Origin: Hypericum androsaemum
Lineage: Eukaryota; Streptophyta; Magnoliopsida; Malpighiales; Hypericaceae
NCBI GenBank assembly: GCA_963995505.1
Contig: OZ023198.1
Span: 558,001-622,000 of the forward strand
Reading direction: 5' to 3'
DNA length: 64,000 nt
Below the pieces are notes generated by a model, which saw only the letters and a list, made by a program, of their open reading frames with translations, did not search any database and was not told the DNA's origin. The translations under genes and the position numbers were made by a program. Shown piece by piece: positions 9,980 to 20,273 of the stretch (the first letter of the stretch is position 1; every line of letters starts with the position of its first letter).

Positions 9980-11865
9980 ATGGAACCGAAATCCTCGATG
10001 CCGCCGGCCGGAGTGAAGCGCTCCTCCTCCTCCTCGTCGCTTTCCTCCGAGGACTCGCCGCCCTACTCCTCCCCCATCAACTCCCCGCATCCGGAGGGCT
10101 CTCCCGACCCCGAGCCGCCGCCGCCCCACCCGGTGTCGTACACGCCCCCGCTGAAGAAGGCCGCGGCCCCGCCCTCCCTGGCGGTGGTCGCGAGGGCGGA
10201 AGGGACGCCGTCGACGTCTTCCGGGGGGAAGGTGGGGCCGGGGGCGACCGCCGTGGCGTCGATCATGAGGAGGTCGAGGCGGGAGGAGCCGATCAGGGTC
10301 GCGGAATTGGGGGTTAGGGTTAGCGAGATAATCTTCAGCTTGATCTCGTTCTCCGTGATGGCCGCGGATAAGACGCAGGGCTGGAGCGGCGACTCCTTTG
10401 GCCGATACAAAGAGTACAGGTTGGTAAAAACTTCTCCGCTGCTGAAACTAGGCGATCGCCATTACTCTGTAGCTTGATCGAATTAGTGTGGCCCCCCCTA
10501 CTATTAGGTACTGCCTGTCGATGAATGTTATCGCGTTTGTGTATTCGGCTTTCCAAGCTTATGACTCGGGGTACTACATTGCCACGGGGAAGCACGCGAT
10601 CCGCCACCACCTCCGTCACCACTTCGGTTTCTTGATTGACCAGGCAAGTTCTTCTCTCTGTTGATGATCATGATGCTGTAGGGGTTTAAAGAAGGTTGAA
10701 ATCGATAATAATGAGGTCGAGGAGTCCTTCGAATTCAGTCCCTTGGACTGTTGTGACCGTTTCCGCTTCCGCGATCCACATGGTTGTTTGGTGATTGTGT
10801 GGATAGGGTCATCGTCCATGGCACTAGATGCAATGTTTCTTAAGTTTGTAGATTTTCTTTGTTTTCCTTTTTTTGAGGTTCTTGTATCTAGTCCTAAGAA
10901 AGTTGGGCACTCCACTACTAGGAAGATCTGTCTGCATTGAGAATACTTGGAAAAATAGAAGGTCGTGGTTAGTACTTAATAGCACTTGTGCGAATGAAAT
11001 CTGTGGAAAATAGCATCATCAATCTCACATACAAGGTTGTTGCATATGCATTGGATATCAGCTTCAGTTTCTGCATGTAATAGTGTTAATCTTCATGGGG
11101 CAAGCTCCAAATTTTACGTCTAGTTTGAGTTTAGATGGTGCCCACTCTGGAATTTTCACAAATTTCCGGATGTTTGGTGTCAAAGGGTGAAAAGACCTTG
11201 CAAGCTTAATGAATGAATACTGCATGATGTGGCCGTACGATGACCATCTTGTTAGCAAATAAAACGAATTTTATGCAGGATTATGTGCATAAACCTCAAG
11301 TCCAAAGCATGGATGAGAGCATTTTTCATGTAGCTCGATGTATTTTTACATTTTTTTTATGAACTAATTTGTCATGTTGGCCCATCTTGCGAACAAGAAT
11401 ATAAGAACAGTATTGCCATTGATCACCCTGAAAATGAATACTTGATAGTGTAATATATGACTGACCTTATTTTGCGGCTTCTTTCCTTTATGTCCGGTTG
11501 TGCAAGTCAAAATTTTCCTGCCTGCATATCCTATGTCAGATCCATTGTGTTGTCGCATGATCTATTAATTTTCATTATTCCGAATATGACAGCAGAGACT
11601 TGCTCGATATGAGAAATGAAACTTACTTGGGTGGTACATTGCAACTTTTTTCTGGCTCCTCTTGCAGATGCTAGCATATCTCCTGATATCAGCATCGTCA
11701 TCAGCAGCAACTCGAGTTAATGATTGGGAATTGAACTGGGGAAAAGATGAGTTCACAGAGATGGCTACGGCCTCAGTCACTATGTCGTTTCTGGCCTTTT
11801 TCGCGTTTTCCGCTAGCTCCCTCATATCTGGTTACCACCTATATAATAGCAACAGTGCATCATAA
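9980..11865 (+). CDS. CASPL4A: CASP-like membrane protein, CASPL4A type
   Basis: Exons 9980-10419, 10508-10643 and 11668-11865 give 257 residues. Residues 1 to about 105 form a cytosolic tail rich in Ser and Pro, coded by very GC-rich DNA. Four membrane segments follow: [36 protein letters not shown], the segment starting in [20 protein letters not shown], and [20 protein letters not shown]. This is the MARVEL-related CASP/DUF588 layout; the acidic residue in DQMLAYL and the WGKDEF loop are family marks. CASP proteins build membrane scaffolds such as the Casparian strip domain, while the function of most CASPL4 members is open. Intron 2 starts with GC (CAG|GCAAGT); conserved DQ|MLAYL supports the junction. 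The long variable N-terminus and the GC-rich first exon fit the subgroup. Confidence 0.92.
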
Positions 11866-12557
11866 TTTGGCAGTGTATATACTAAATCCAACTGCTGTAA
11901 GCATAAAGAATCCATTTGCCTTGCCAGATAGTTGTTCATTTAGATTATACATTGAAAAATTGTGACAACAGATAGATTAGTTTTTCCTCTTGGAGACCTT
12001 TTATCGAATATCATTGTATAAAATTTAGGTTCGCTTTGTGTTTATTAAAACATTTGAGTGAGGCTTTGGTATTTTGCGTTTTATGTAGTTTATGTGATTT
12101 TGGTAGCTATAAACTCGTTAAATGCCCTGCTTGTTTTGGATATTACGTGAGGCGAATTTGGAATGAGAACTAGGAACAGGAGCATGCATTCGTATGCATT
12201 AGCGGTCATTTGTAATTCGAATAAGGCATATATCTTGATGTTTTTATGATACTTTTGATTTCATGGAGGTTCAAAGGAATAAGTGGATTTGTTTTATTAT
12301 TATGCATTCAAAAAGTAAATGAGCATGGAGGTTGAAAGGAATAAGTGGATTTGTTTTATTATTATGCATTCAAAAAGTAAATGAGCCTTGCGGAGATGTG
12401 TGACAATTGTGATTGAAAATTTAGAACTAGGTTTATTAATTAATATATATTAATTTTTTTTTAAATTCAGGAAGAATATGGACCAGATATTATAGATCTA
12501 TATCTGTACCCATAATCTTTTACAAAACAAGAATCCGGAAATGATTCAAGTCTAGAT
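11866..12557. other. 3' flank of the CASP-like gene
   Basis: AT-rich non-coding DNA containing a tandem duplication (12262-12385) and ending at the target duplication TAGAT (12553-12557) of the LTR element. Confidence 0.5.
12262..12385 (+). repeat. perfect-like tandem duplication, 62-base unit
   Basis: Copies at 12262-12323 and 12324-12385 begin CATGGAGGTT(C/G)AAAGGAATA and differ at about one base, so the duplication is recent. Confidence 0.85.
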
Positions 12558-14163
12558 TGATGTACGCAAAATTGCAAACAATTAAACGAACAAGCAAATA
12601 GTATAGTGGTAAGTAAGGTTCTTAGAACTGAGGGTTGAACACGAAATCAAGGCAAGTAATTATGTGAAGCAGAAAAATTAAAGTTTTATAAAGTTGTGAA
12701 AGGTCGCAAGTAAATAAACGAGATCGAAAACGCAAATAAAAGATGAGTTGTAGGTCAATGGAGATAAACGAGCACGATACCCTTATGGACTACCCATCTA
12801 TGTCGAGACTATGGTTTTTATGAAGTTCTAACTAGTACCCGGAGTGTTCTAATGCATCTCCCTAACGCTTCCGCTCATTAGGATGACAAGACTAAGCTAG
12901 AATAGTTCATGATTACTAATCAACGCTTCCGCTCATTAATTAGACCAAGAACTAAACTAAACTCAATTATGAAGTTAACTCCTATCGGGTTATCCCTTAG
13001 TATCAAGATTCCTCATTAATACTTTAAGACATGTCAATTGACTCTTCCGTTGATTCTAATACCTTCCGGTCCATTATTATCAACTAAAGTCATAATCTAA
13101 GTGATCAAGTTAGATTAAGCATTAAGATCATCAATTGACAACTACCACGAAAGATAATCAAACCATAGCTAACATAGACGAGTAATCACATAATTAGGGC
13201 ATCGCACTCGCAAGAGAACTACTCGCTAATCATGTTAACAAAGCACAAAAGATTAACGAAGAACATGATATCAATTAACATAAAAGATAGAGGAAGAAAA
13301 AGCTTAGTCGTGATGGTCAAGCTTTGCCAATCCTCTCCCCGTAGCTAATTGGAACCGTCCCTTTATTAAGCTCTAAAGGCTGTTCAAAATATTGCAGTAG
13401 TAATATCCTCCAAAAACGTCCCCCGTGAATTGTCTCCTAAGGCTTATATATAGCCACGAATCTAATACAAAATTAGGAAAACCTAGAGGAGGTTAATCTA
13501 AATTGGAAGTTTAACTAGCCGAATAATAATATAAATAATATACCTTAAGTCCTAAAGCCGAAACAGGAGGCTAAAAGTCGAATATTTCCTTCAGCGGATC
13601 CGAAATCATAACTAAATAAGAAGTCGGACTAAAGCTGCGTTGGGCGAACTAGCGATCGCTAGTTGAGTAGCGGCCGCCAGTTCGACCCCTTCGTAAATCT
13701 CTGTGCTTCCCGACTAGCGATCGCTAGTCAACTAGCGACGGGGAGCCTTTCCACTTTCACTGGCGGCCGCTAGTTGACTCCCCGTCGCTAGTTGGCCTGC
13801 ACAGCTTCATTGAATCTTCGTATTTTTCATTTTTGATCCTCTTCCGCTCCGAATTTGACTTCGACTATAAAAGACAAAATGTAGATCTCTCTTCAAGCTT
13901 TCCAACGGTATCTTATTCGTTATAATCCGATGCTCGAGTAGAAAGTTATGACTCTTGCAATATGATCTCTTGAAATCACCCCTCCAACAACCTTTATTGA
14001 GCTCCAATTTCCTACAAAATATGACAATGGGTAGAAATCCATTCCCGAACATAAATATACTAAATCAATCACAAGGTTTAACATGACATGATGAATATAA
14101 CTCAAAACATGACTAAACACGCGCGAAACATATGACAAAACATGAGCGTTTACACACTCATCA
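12558..14163 (-). repeat. 3' LTR (left copy)
   Basis: 1606 bases, TG...CA ends, preceded by TAGAT and followed by the polypurine tract. It includes a palindrome cluster at 13647-13794 and a tRNA-Asp-like segment at 12599-12615. Confidence 0.93.
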
Positions 14164-14176
14164 CACCCCCACACTT
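14164..14176 (-). promoter_or_regulatory. polypurine tract
   Basis: On the minus strand it reads AAGTGTGGGGGTG directly against the LTR start TGATGAGTG, the position expected for plus-strand priming. A second similar tract lies at 15590-15602. Confidence 0.8.
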
Positions 14177-15979
14177 ATTTCCTTGCTTGTCCTCAAGTAA
14201 GGCGCATCAGACACACACCCAAACTTTCAAACTCTTATTAAAACACCACCCAACAACCAAGTAGTTCACTTACCTGAGCACAATGAGTAAGAATGTGTAG
14301 ACACCGCATCCTTGATGGTTTAACCCAGTTTTCGCACTTAGTAGATTACACTAGAAGGTTGACCACTCAGAGGTTCAGAAATTTAAGCTCACATATATGA
14401 GTAGTCAACTACCTATCACTCGCGTACACGTCCGGGATCTCAAAGTTTCATACGTCTCACTCAGTGATGCCTCGATAAATGTGGGGCTCATAATCAAGGG
14501 GACTTTTCATTAGGTTGTAATGGGGTTAGGGTCAGGTGAGGATAAAATATGTGGGAAGTAGCTAAACCACCCGTCCGAGGAGCTCACAAAAATGTTCTAG
14601 CTCTCGTCTACTCTAAATACCTCACACTATATCTAATACACACTCATCCCAAGATTACACCCAAATCCTATCGACCACTTAGCTCGAGCCGTACCATTTA
14701 TTCACTTTCCAATCTCTTTCCAAACTTTCCACTTTCCATCATTCAACGTTTGTTCCATTTCTAACTTTCACATTCCCTTTTCATCACTTTTTCACTTTTT
14801 TCTTCTTCTTTTCCTTTACTTTTCTTTTTTTTCTTTTTTTTTCCTTTTTTTTCTTTCCACAACCTTCCTCAATCACATGAAATTCATCACATTACACATC
14901 AAAGGCAAACTGGTCTCGGCTTCTTTGTTGGCCTCATTTCTACCCATTGTCCCCATTGTTTATTCCCGAGCTATTCTACCAAATGAACCCTTACAATAAT
15001 ACCCCAAAGATTAAGACCTAATGCATCCTCGGACCAAAGTGATCAAAGGTGGGTAAGATTGTGGATATAGGGCTTACATATTGGCTTACATATAATATTT
15101 CAAGGAAAAAGGCTAAAGCTCAACGTGTTTAAACAAAGGATATAAAGGGTTTTCGGCTCTAAGGCTCTAGGCTCAATATCAAAGATGGCCCCCGTCCTGT
15201 CACTTACACCCACACCACCAAAACGGTACCAAGTAATGGCATAAAACCCGATGACCGGAGCAATGTAGGCACCTCATGCTATGCAGAGACGGTTGTCTCC
15301 TCCTTCGGCTCTAAAATCTCACAAGGTCACTCATCAATGCCGCTAGTATAATCTACCAAGTGCAACCACTAACCTAAACAACCAAGGGTGTTGTTCCTAC
15401 ACGTCCCTACTCATAGTACTCAAACTTGATTCCCAACAAGGTATGGGATTTAACTTCTAACAAAAGTTCAAAAATTCAGGGGGGAATTCATCATTTGCTT
15501 TAAATACACCACTTCAATCACAAACACAAACCTAAATCCAGATCTAGACTCGATCACATACGCCAAACCGAAACGAAAATGCACGTTGACCCCCCCACAC
15601 TTATTAAACACATTGTCCTCAATGTAGGGCCAAGACACCAATAACATCACGCACACGAACAAGAACATCACGAAGCATAAAATAGACACATAACATAAAG
15701 GAACAGAGGAAAGGGCTGGTACTGCCCTGTCAATTGATAGGAGGCGGTGGGGAAGGTTGGTGGTGTTTTGCTCTAATTGTCTTTGTGCGCAATAAAGTTT
15801 GTGTATGGACTGGCGAGCTCCGTTGAAATCTAGTTTGCTCTTATCTAAACCTCCTGCTGGGACCATTAAAACACTAAATCAAAATAACGTTACTGAAGTA
15901 AATACAAAAATAAAGAAAACTTAAATACTAAACATGCTAATTTAGAGTCGTTAGCTTGACTTTGTTACTCCCTGTGGCA
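14177..15979 (-). other. non-coding 3' internal region of the LTR element
   Basis: About 1.8 kb between the gag-protease stop and the polypurine tract. It holds a T-rich tract on the plus strand (about 14770-14860) and an extra polypurine-like tract (15590-15602). No reverse transcriptase or integrase motif was seen. An open frame at 15468-15866 (minus) spans the second tract and is probably not a gene. Confidence 0.6.
15590..15602 (-). promoter_or_regulatory. second, internal polypurine-like tract
   Basis: The minus strand reads AAGTGTGGGGGGG, preceded by ATTGAGGACAATGTG, a setting much like the true tract (CTTGAGGACAAGCAAGGAA before AAGTGTGGGGG). Confidence 0.55.
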
Positions 15980-18250
15980 CTATGGTGGATGGAGGCGCTT
16001 ATCGGCTACTTGGAACTCGATTTCATCTGGGCCTATACGGAGAAGTAGCTTGCCCTTATGAACGTCCACCATTGCATGACAAGTGTTGAGGAATGGACGT
16101 CCCAGAATCAATGGGTAACTTTCATTAGTAGCATAGTCCAGCACCACAAAATCTACAGGTACGAGAGACTTGTCGACTTTGATTATCACATCCTCCACGA
16201 TTCCATGTGGTTTCTTGACTGATTGATCGGCGAGTTGAAGGTACATCTCCTTTGGCTTGAGGCCTCCAAGTCCAAGTTTTCTAAAAATAGTAAGAGGCAT
16301 AAGGTTAACATTGGCACCCAAATCACATAAGCAATGCAGAAATTGAATACCGTGAATATTGCAAGGAATAGTAAAACTCCCTGGATCTTTTAGTTTTGGC
16401 GGTATGCCATTTTCTACCAAAAGGGTCATCTTGCCATCATTCTGCCTTTTCTTCCTCGCGATGATCTCCTTCAAAAACTCAGCATATTGTGGCCTTTTAT
16501 CTAACATCTCCAAGAAAGAGACATGGCTTTGAATTTCTTCCATTGTCTCTATGAATTCAAGGGCCTTCTCATCGATCACTGCTGCTTCCTTGACTTGTTG
16601 AGGTGATGGTGCAGGAACATAAGAATCCTTTTTTGCACTGATATAAACTGGTGGTTCCTTCTTTTCAGTAACTACCTCCTCCTCTATGGCTGGCTTGATT
16701 GGTTCGACACATTCTTTTGAAGAGGATTTGTTCTCAAGTGGTTGCTTTCTCCGGAGTCTTTGCGGGAATGGAGGTGGAGGGACATAAGGTGGTGGAGGAA
16801 TATATGGTTCATCATTCTCGTCCACACTCCTCACTGTGATGGCCATCACCTGTCCTCGCGGGTTCGACTCGGTGTTGCTGGGTAGAGCACCCATTTCCCT
16901 TTGAGTGTTTGCTGCAGCCAAATTTCTGAGTTCGATCTCCATCTTCTTGAGTTGTGTGGCCTGCCCCTTTAGGTATATCTCAAACTCTTGTTGACGCGCT
17001 TCGCAACGATTCAGCCGCTGCACAGTTATACTTTGTTGTTGAATGGACTGCTGGACTACCCCCACTAACTTATCGATCTTGTCACCCATTTCTTTGACTT
17101 GCTCGCCCAAATATGGTTTCCTGGAGTCTTTCTGGGTACTAGTGTTGTTTGCCTGCTGACCAAATCGAGAGAAGTTTGGCTGAGCATTAGGTTGCCTTGA
17201 GTATCCCAAACCTGGTGGTTGTCTATCAGCGATAGCCTGAGCCTCCACCAACTGAGGACAATCATTGGTATGATGTGATTCTTTGCAAATTTCACACATA
17301 TCTTGTACTGCAGCCGCCTTCTCCTTGCCCTTGGTCAATTCTTCAAGTCTTTTGGTAAGTGCCTCAACTTTAGCTTCAAGCTTCATATTGGCATCCATTT
17401 CAAGTACCCCTCGAGTCGCTTCCCTACGGGGATGCCTGGTACGTTCCTTTGGCCACACACTATTAACTTCAGCCATCTCTTCCATTAAGCGAGCAGCTTC
17501 ATCAGCAGTCTTTCTCAGGAATACCCCTTGAGAGGAGGCATCAATATGATCACGGGATGGGCCATCTAACCCATTGTAAAAGATCTTCATGAGGTTCTCC
17601 TGAGTTATGCCATGTTGAGGGAAGGAACTTTGGAGATCAGTGAACCGCTCCCAAGCCTCATAGATGCTTTCCCCATCAGCTTGTATGAAAGTATTTATGT
17701 CCCGCAAGAGCTTGGCTGACTTGGCCATTGAAAAGAACTTCCGAAGAAAAGCGTGGGCCAAATCATTCCAACTCTGAATCGTCTCTCCTTTTAACTTATT
17801 GTACCAAGCACGAGCTCGATCTCTCAAAGAAAAGTGAAAGAGACGCAGCTTCAAGACATCATCATTGATATTTTAGAACTTCATGATGTTGCAGATATCT
17901 TCAAATCGAGATAGATGGTCTTGAGGATCTTCGCTTGGCAAGCCGCCAAATTGGATCGAGTTTTGCAGTAGTCCGACAATCGCTGCTGGGATCTGGAAGG
18001 AGTGGGGACCTACAGGTGGTTGTTGTAGACCATTAGGGTTCCCATTCCATGTAGGAACAGATGATTCCAACAGCGTCCTTCTTCGTGGAGCGTCCCCTAC
18101 AGCTTGGAGCGCTCCGTCTTCCTGATTTTGTGCCATTGCTCTCGCTTGGTCCCTCTTTTCACGCCTAATTACCCTTTCGAGTACTCCGATGTCAACCTCA
18201 AGCACAGTGTTTGTGTCAAGGTCTAGTCCTTCACTCCGGGTTCTTGGCAT
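15980..18250 (-). pseudogene. gag-protease polyprotein of the LTR element, one in-frame stop
   Basis: The minus-strand frame starts at an ATG (18250) coding MPRTRSEGLDLDTN and runs to a stop at 15980, about 756 codons. A single in-frame TAA (17873-17875) interrupts it shortly after IMKF; the frame continues unchanged on both sides. The retrotransposon gag domain includes FHFSLRDRARAWYNKL and AFLRKFFSMAKSAKLLRDI. A CCHC-like zinc knuckle (CEICKESHHTNDC) follows, then a coiled-coil and Pro-rich linker (about residues 390-520), and a C-terminal aspartic protease with LCDLGANVNLMPLTIFRKLG and PLILGRPFLNT. DLG replaces the common DSG/DTG, which is normal for plant Athila-like proteases. The protein would package element RNA and cleave the polyprotein; the stop probably disables this copy unless it is read through. 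Confidence 0.9.
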
Positions 18251-18343
18251 GCACTAGAGAATCCTGAAAAAGAAATCACACGAAATCAGCAAGTTTGCCA
18301 CACAAAACTAATTGCTATTAAGTTTATGTCCTAAAATCTCAGT

Positions 18344-18361
18344 TCCCCGGCAACGGCGCCA
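18344..18361 (-). promoter_or_regulatory. primer-binding site for tRNA-Asp
   Basis: The minus strand reads TGGCGCCGTTGCCGGGGA three bases inside the 5' LTR. It is complementary to the 3' end of plant tRNA-Asp(GTC) including CCA, as I remember that tRNA. Confidence 0.85.
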
Positions 18362-18364
18362 ATT

Positions 18365-19969
18365 TGATGTACGCAAAATTGCAAACAATTAAACGAACAA
18401 GCAAATAGTATAGTGGTAAGTAAGGTTCTTAGAACTGAGGGTTGAACACGAAATCAAGGCAAGTAATTATGTGAAGCAGAAAATTAAAGTTTTATAAAGT
18501 TGTGAAAGGTCGCAAGTAAATAAACGAGATCGAAAACGCAAATAAAAGATGAGTTGTAGGTCAATGGAGATAAACGAGCACGATACCCTTATGGACTACC
18601 CATCTATGTCGAGACTATGGTTTTTATGAAGTTCTAACTAGTACCCGGAGTGTTCTAATGCATCTCCCTAACGCTTCCGCTCATTAGGATGACAAGACTA
18701 AGCTAGAATAGTTCATGATTACTAATCAACGCTTCCGCTCATTAATTAGACCAAGAACTAAACTAAACTCAATTATGAAGTTAACTCCTATCGGGTTATC
18801 CCTTAGTATCAAGATTCCTCATTAATACTTTAAGACATGTCAATTGACTCTTCCGTTGATTCTAATGCCTTCCGGTCCATTATTATCAACTAAAGTCATA
18901 ATCTAAGTGATCAAGTTAGATTAAGCATTAAGATCATCAATTGACAACTACCACGAAAGATAATCAAACCATAGCTAACATAGACGAGTAATCACATAAT
19001 TAGGGCATCGCACTCGCAAGAGAACTACTCGCTAATCATGTTAACAAAGCACAAAAGATTAACGAAGAACATGATATCAATTAACATAAAAGATAGAGGA
19101 AGAAAAAGCTTAGTCGTGATGGTCAAGCTTTGCCAATCCTCTCCCCGTAGCTAATTGGAACCGTCCCTTTATTAAGCTCTAAAGGCTGTTCAAAATATTG
19201 CAGTAGTAATATCCTCCAAAAACGTCCCCCGTGAATTGTCTCCTAAGGCTTATATATAGCCACGAATCTAATACAAAATTAGGAAAACCTAGAGGAGGTT
19301 AATCTAAATTGGAAGTTTAACTAGCCGAATAATAATATAAATAATATACCTTAAGTCCTAAAGCCGAAACAGGAGGCTAAAAGTCGAATATTTCCTTCAG
19401 CGGATCCGAAATCATAACTAAATAAGAAGTCGGACTAAAGCTGCGTTGGGCGAACTAGCGATCGCTAGTTGAGTAGCGGCCGCCAGTTCGACCCCTTCGT
19501 AAATCTCTGTGCTTCCCGACTAGCGATCGCTAGTCAACTAGCGACGGGGAGCCTTTCCACTTTCACTGGCGGCCGCTAGTTGACTCCCCGTCGCTAGTTG
19601 GCCTGCACAGCTTCATTGAATCTTCGTATTTTTCATTTTTGATCCTCTTCCGCTCCGAATTTGACTTCGACTATAAAAGACAAAATGTAGATCTCTCTTC
19701 AAGCTTTCCAACGGTATCTTATTCGTTATAATCCGATGCTCGAGTAGAAAGTTATGACTCTTGCAATATGATCTCTTGAAATCACCCCTCCAACAACCTT
19801 TATTGAGCTCCAATTTCCTACAAAATATGACAATGGGTAGAAATCCATTCCCGAACATAAATATACTAAATCAATCACAAGGTTTAACATGACATGATGA
19901 ATATAACTCAAAACATGACTAAACACGCGCGAAACATATGACAAAACATGAGCGCTTACACACTCATCA
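18365..19969 (-). repeat. 5' LTR (right copy)
   Basis: 1605 bases, near-identical to the left copy. In element orientation a TATATATA box lies at about 19258-19249, a plausible promoter for the element. A tRNA-Asp-like segment sits at 18406-18422 and a palindrome cluster at 19453-19600. Confidence 0.93.
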
Positions 19970-20098
19970 TAGATCCAGTCAAAATCAACAGATCTTGAAC
20001 CCTTCGAATCTGTCCCTCACCGGTCGAACCTCAAATAGGCATCCTACTCTCAAGGGGCCGGGCCGCCTTCCTCTTTAGCAACAAATGCCGAACTAAAA

Positions 20099-20121
20099 AG
20101 CCCAAATGCTAAAAGCCCAAA
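20099..20121 (+). promoter_or_regulatory. paired site II-like elements upstream of RRP40
   Basis: AGCCCAAAT occurs twice (20099 and 20114), the complement of the TGGGCT form of site II elements. These are common in promoters of plant housekeeping and ribosome-related genes and are bound by TCP factors. Their place about 160 bases before the RRP40 start fits. Confidence 0.45.
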
Positions 20122-20273
20122 TGGTAAAAAGAAGACGAGAAAAAGAGAAATACGAATCCTCCTTCTCGCCTCTGCCCGCAACTTATAAGTAAGGAAACTG
20201 AAGAAGAAGAAGAAGAAGAAGAAGAAGAAATCCTCTAAACGGCGCCGTCTCCTTCCGCAGAAGTAAACGAAAC

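Larger units (their letters stand above)
12558..19969 (-). mobile_element. complete young non-autonomous Ty3/Gypsy-type LTR retrotransposon (gag-protease only)
   Basis: Two near-identical LTRs (12558-14163 and 18365-19969) start TGATGTACGC and end CACTCATCA. A 5-base target duplication, TAGAT, flanks the element at 12553-12557 and 19970-19974. The element runs on the minus strand. Its primer-binding site lies beside the right LTR (18344-18361, complement of the tRNA-Asp 3' end) and its polypurine tract beside the left LTR (14164-14176). By eye the LTRs differ by two substitutions and one single-base indel in about 1605 bases, so insertion was recent. Only gag and an aspartic protease are encoded; reverse transcriptase, RNase H and integrase are absent, so movement needs another element. 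The primer site and gag type resemble the Athila/Tat side of plant Gypsy elements. Confidence 0.93.

Noticed and set aside
13807..14052. 81-codon frame present twice (also 19613-19858)
   Set aside because: It is within the two LTR copies and repeats because the LTR repeats; no coding support.
15468..15866. 132-codon minus-strand frame in the LTR element
   Set aside because: It lies beyond the protease stop, spans the internal polypurine tract and has no known domain; most likely chance openness in element 3' sequence.
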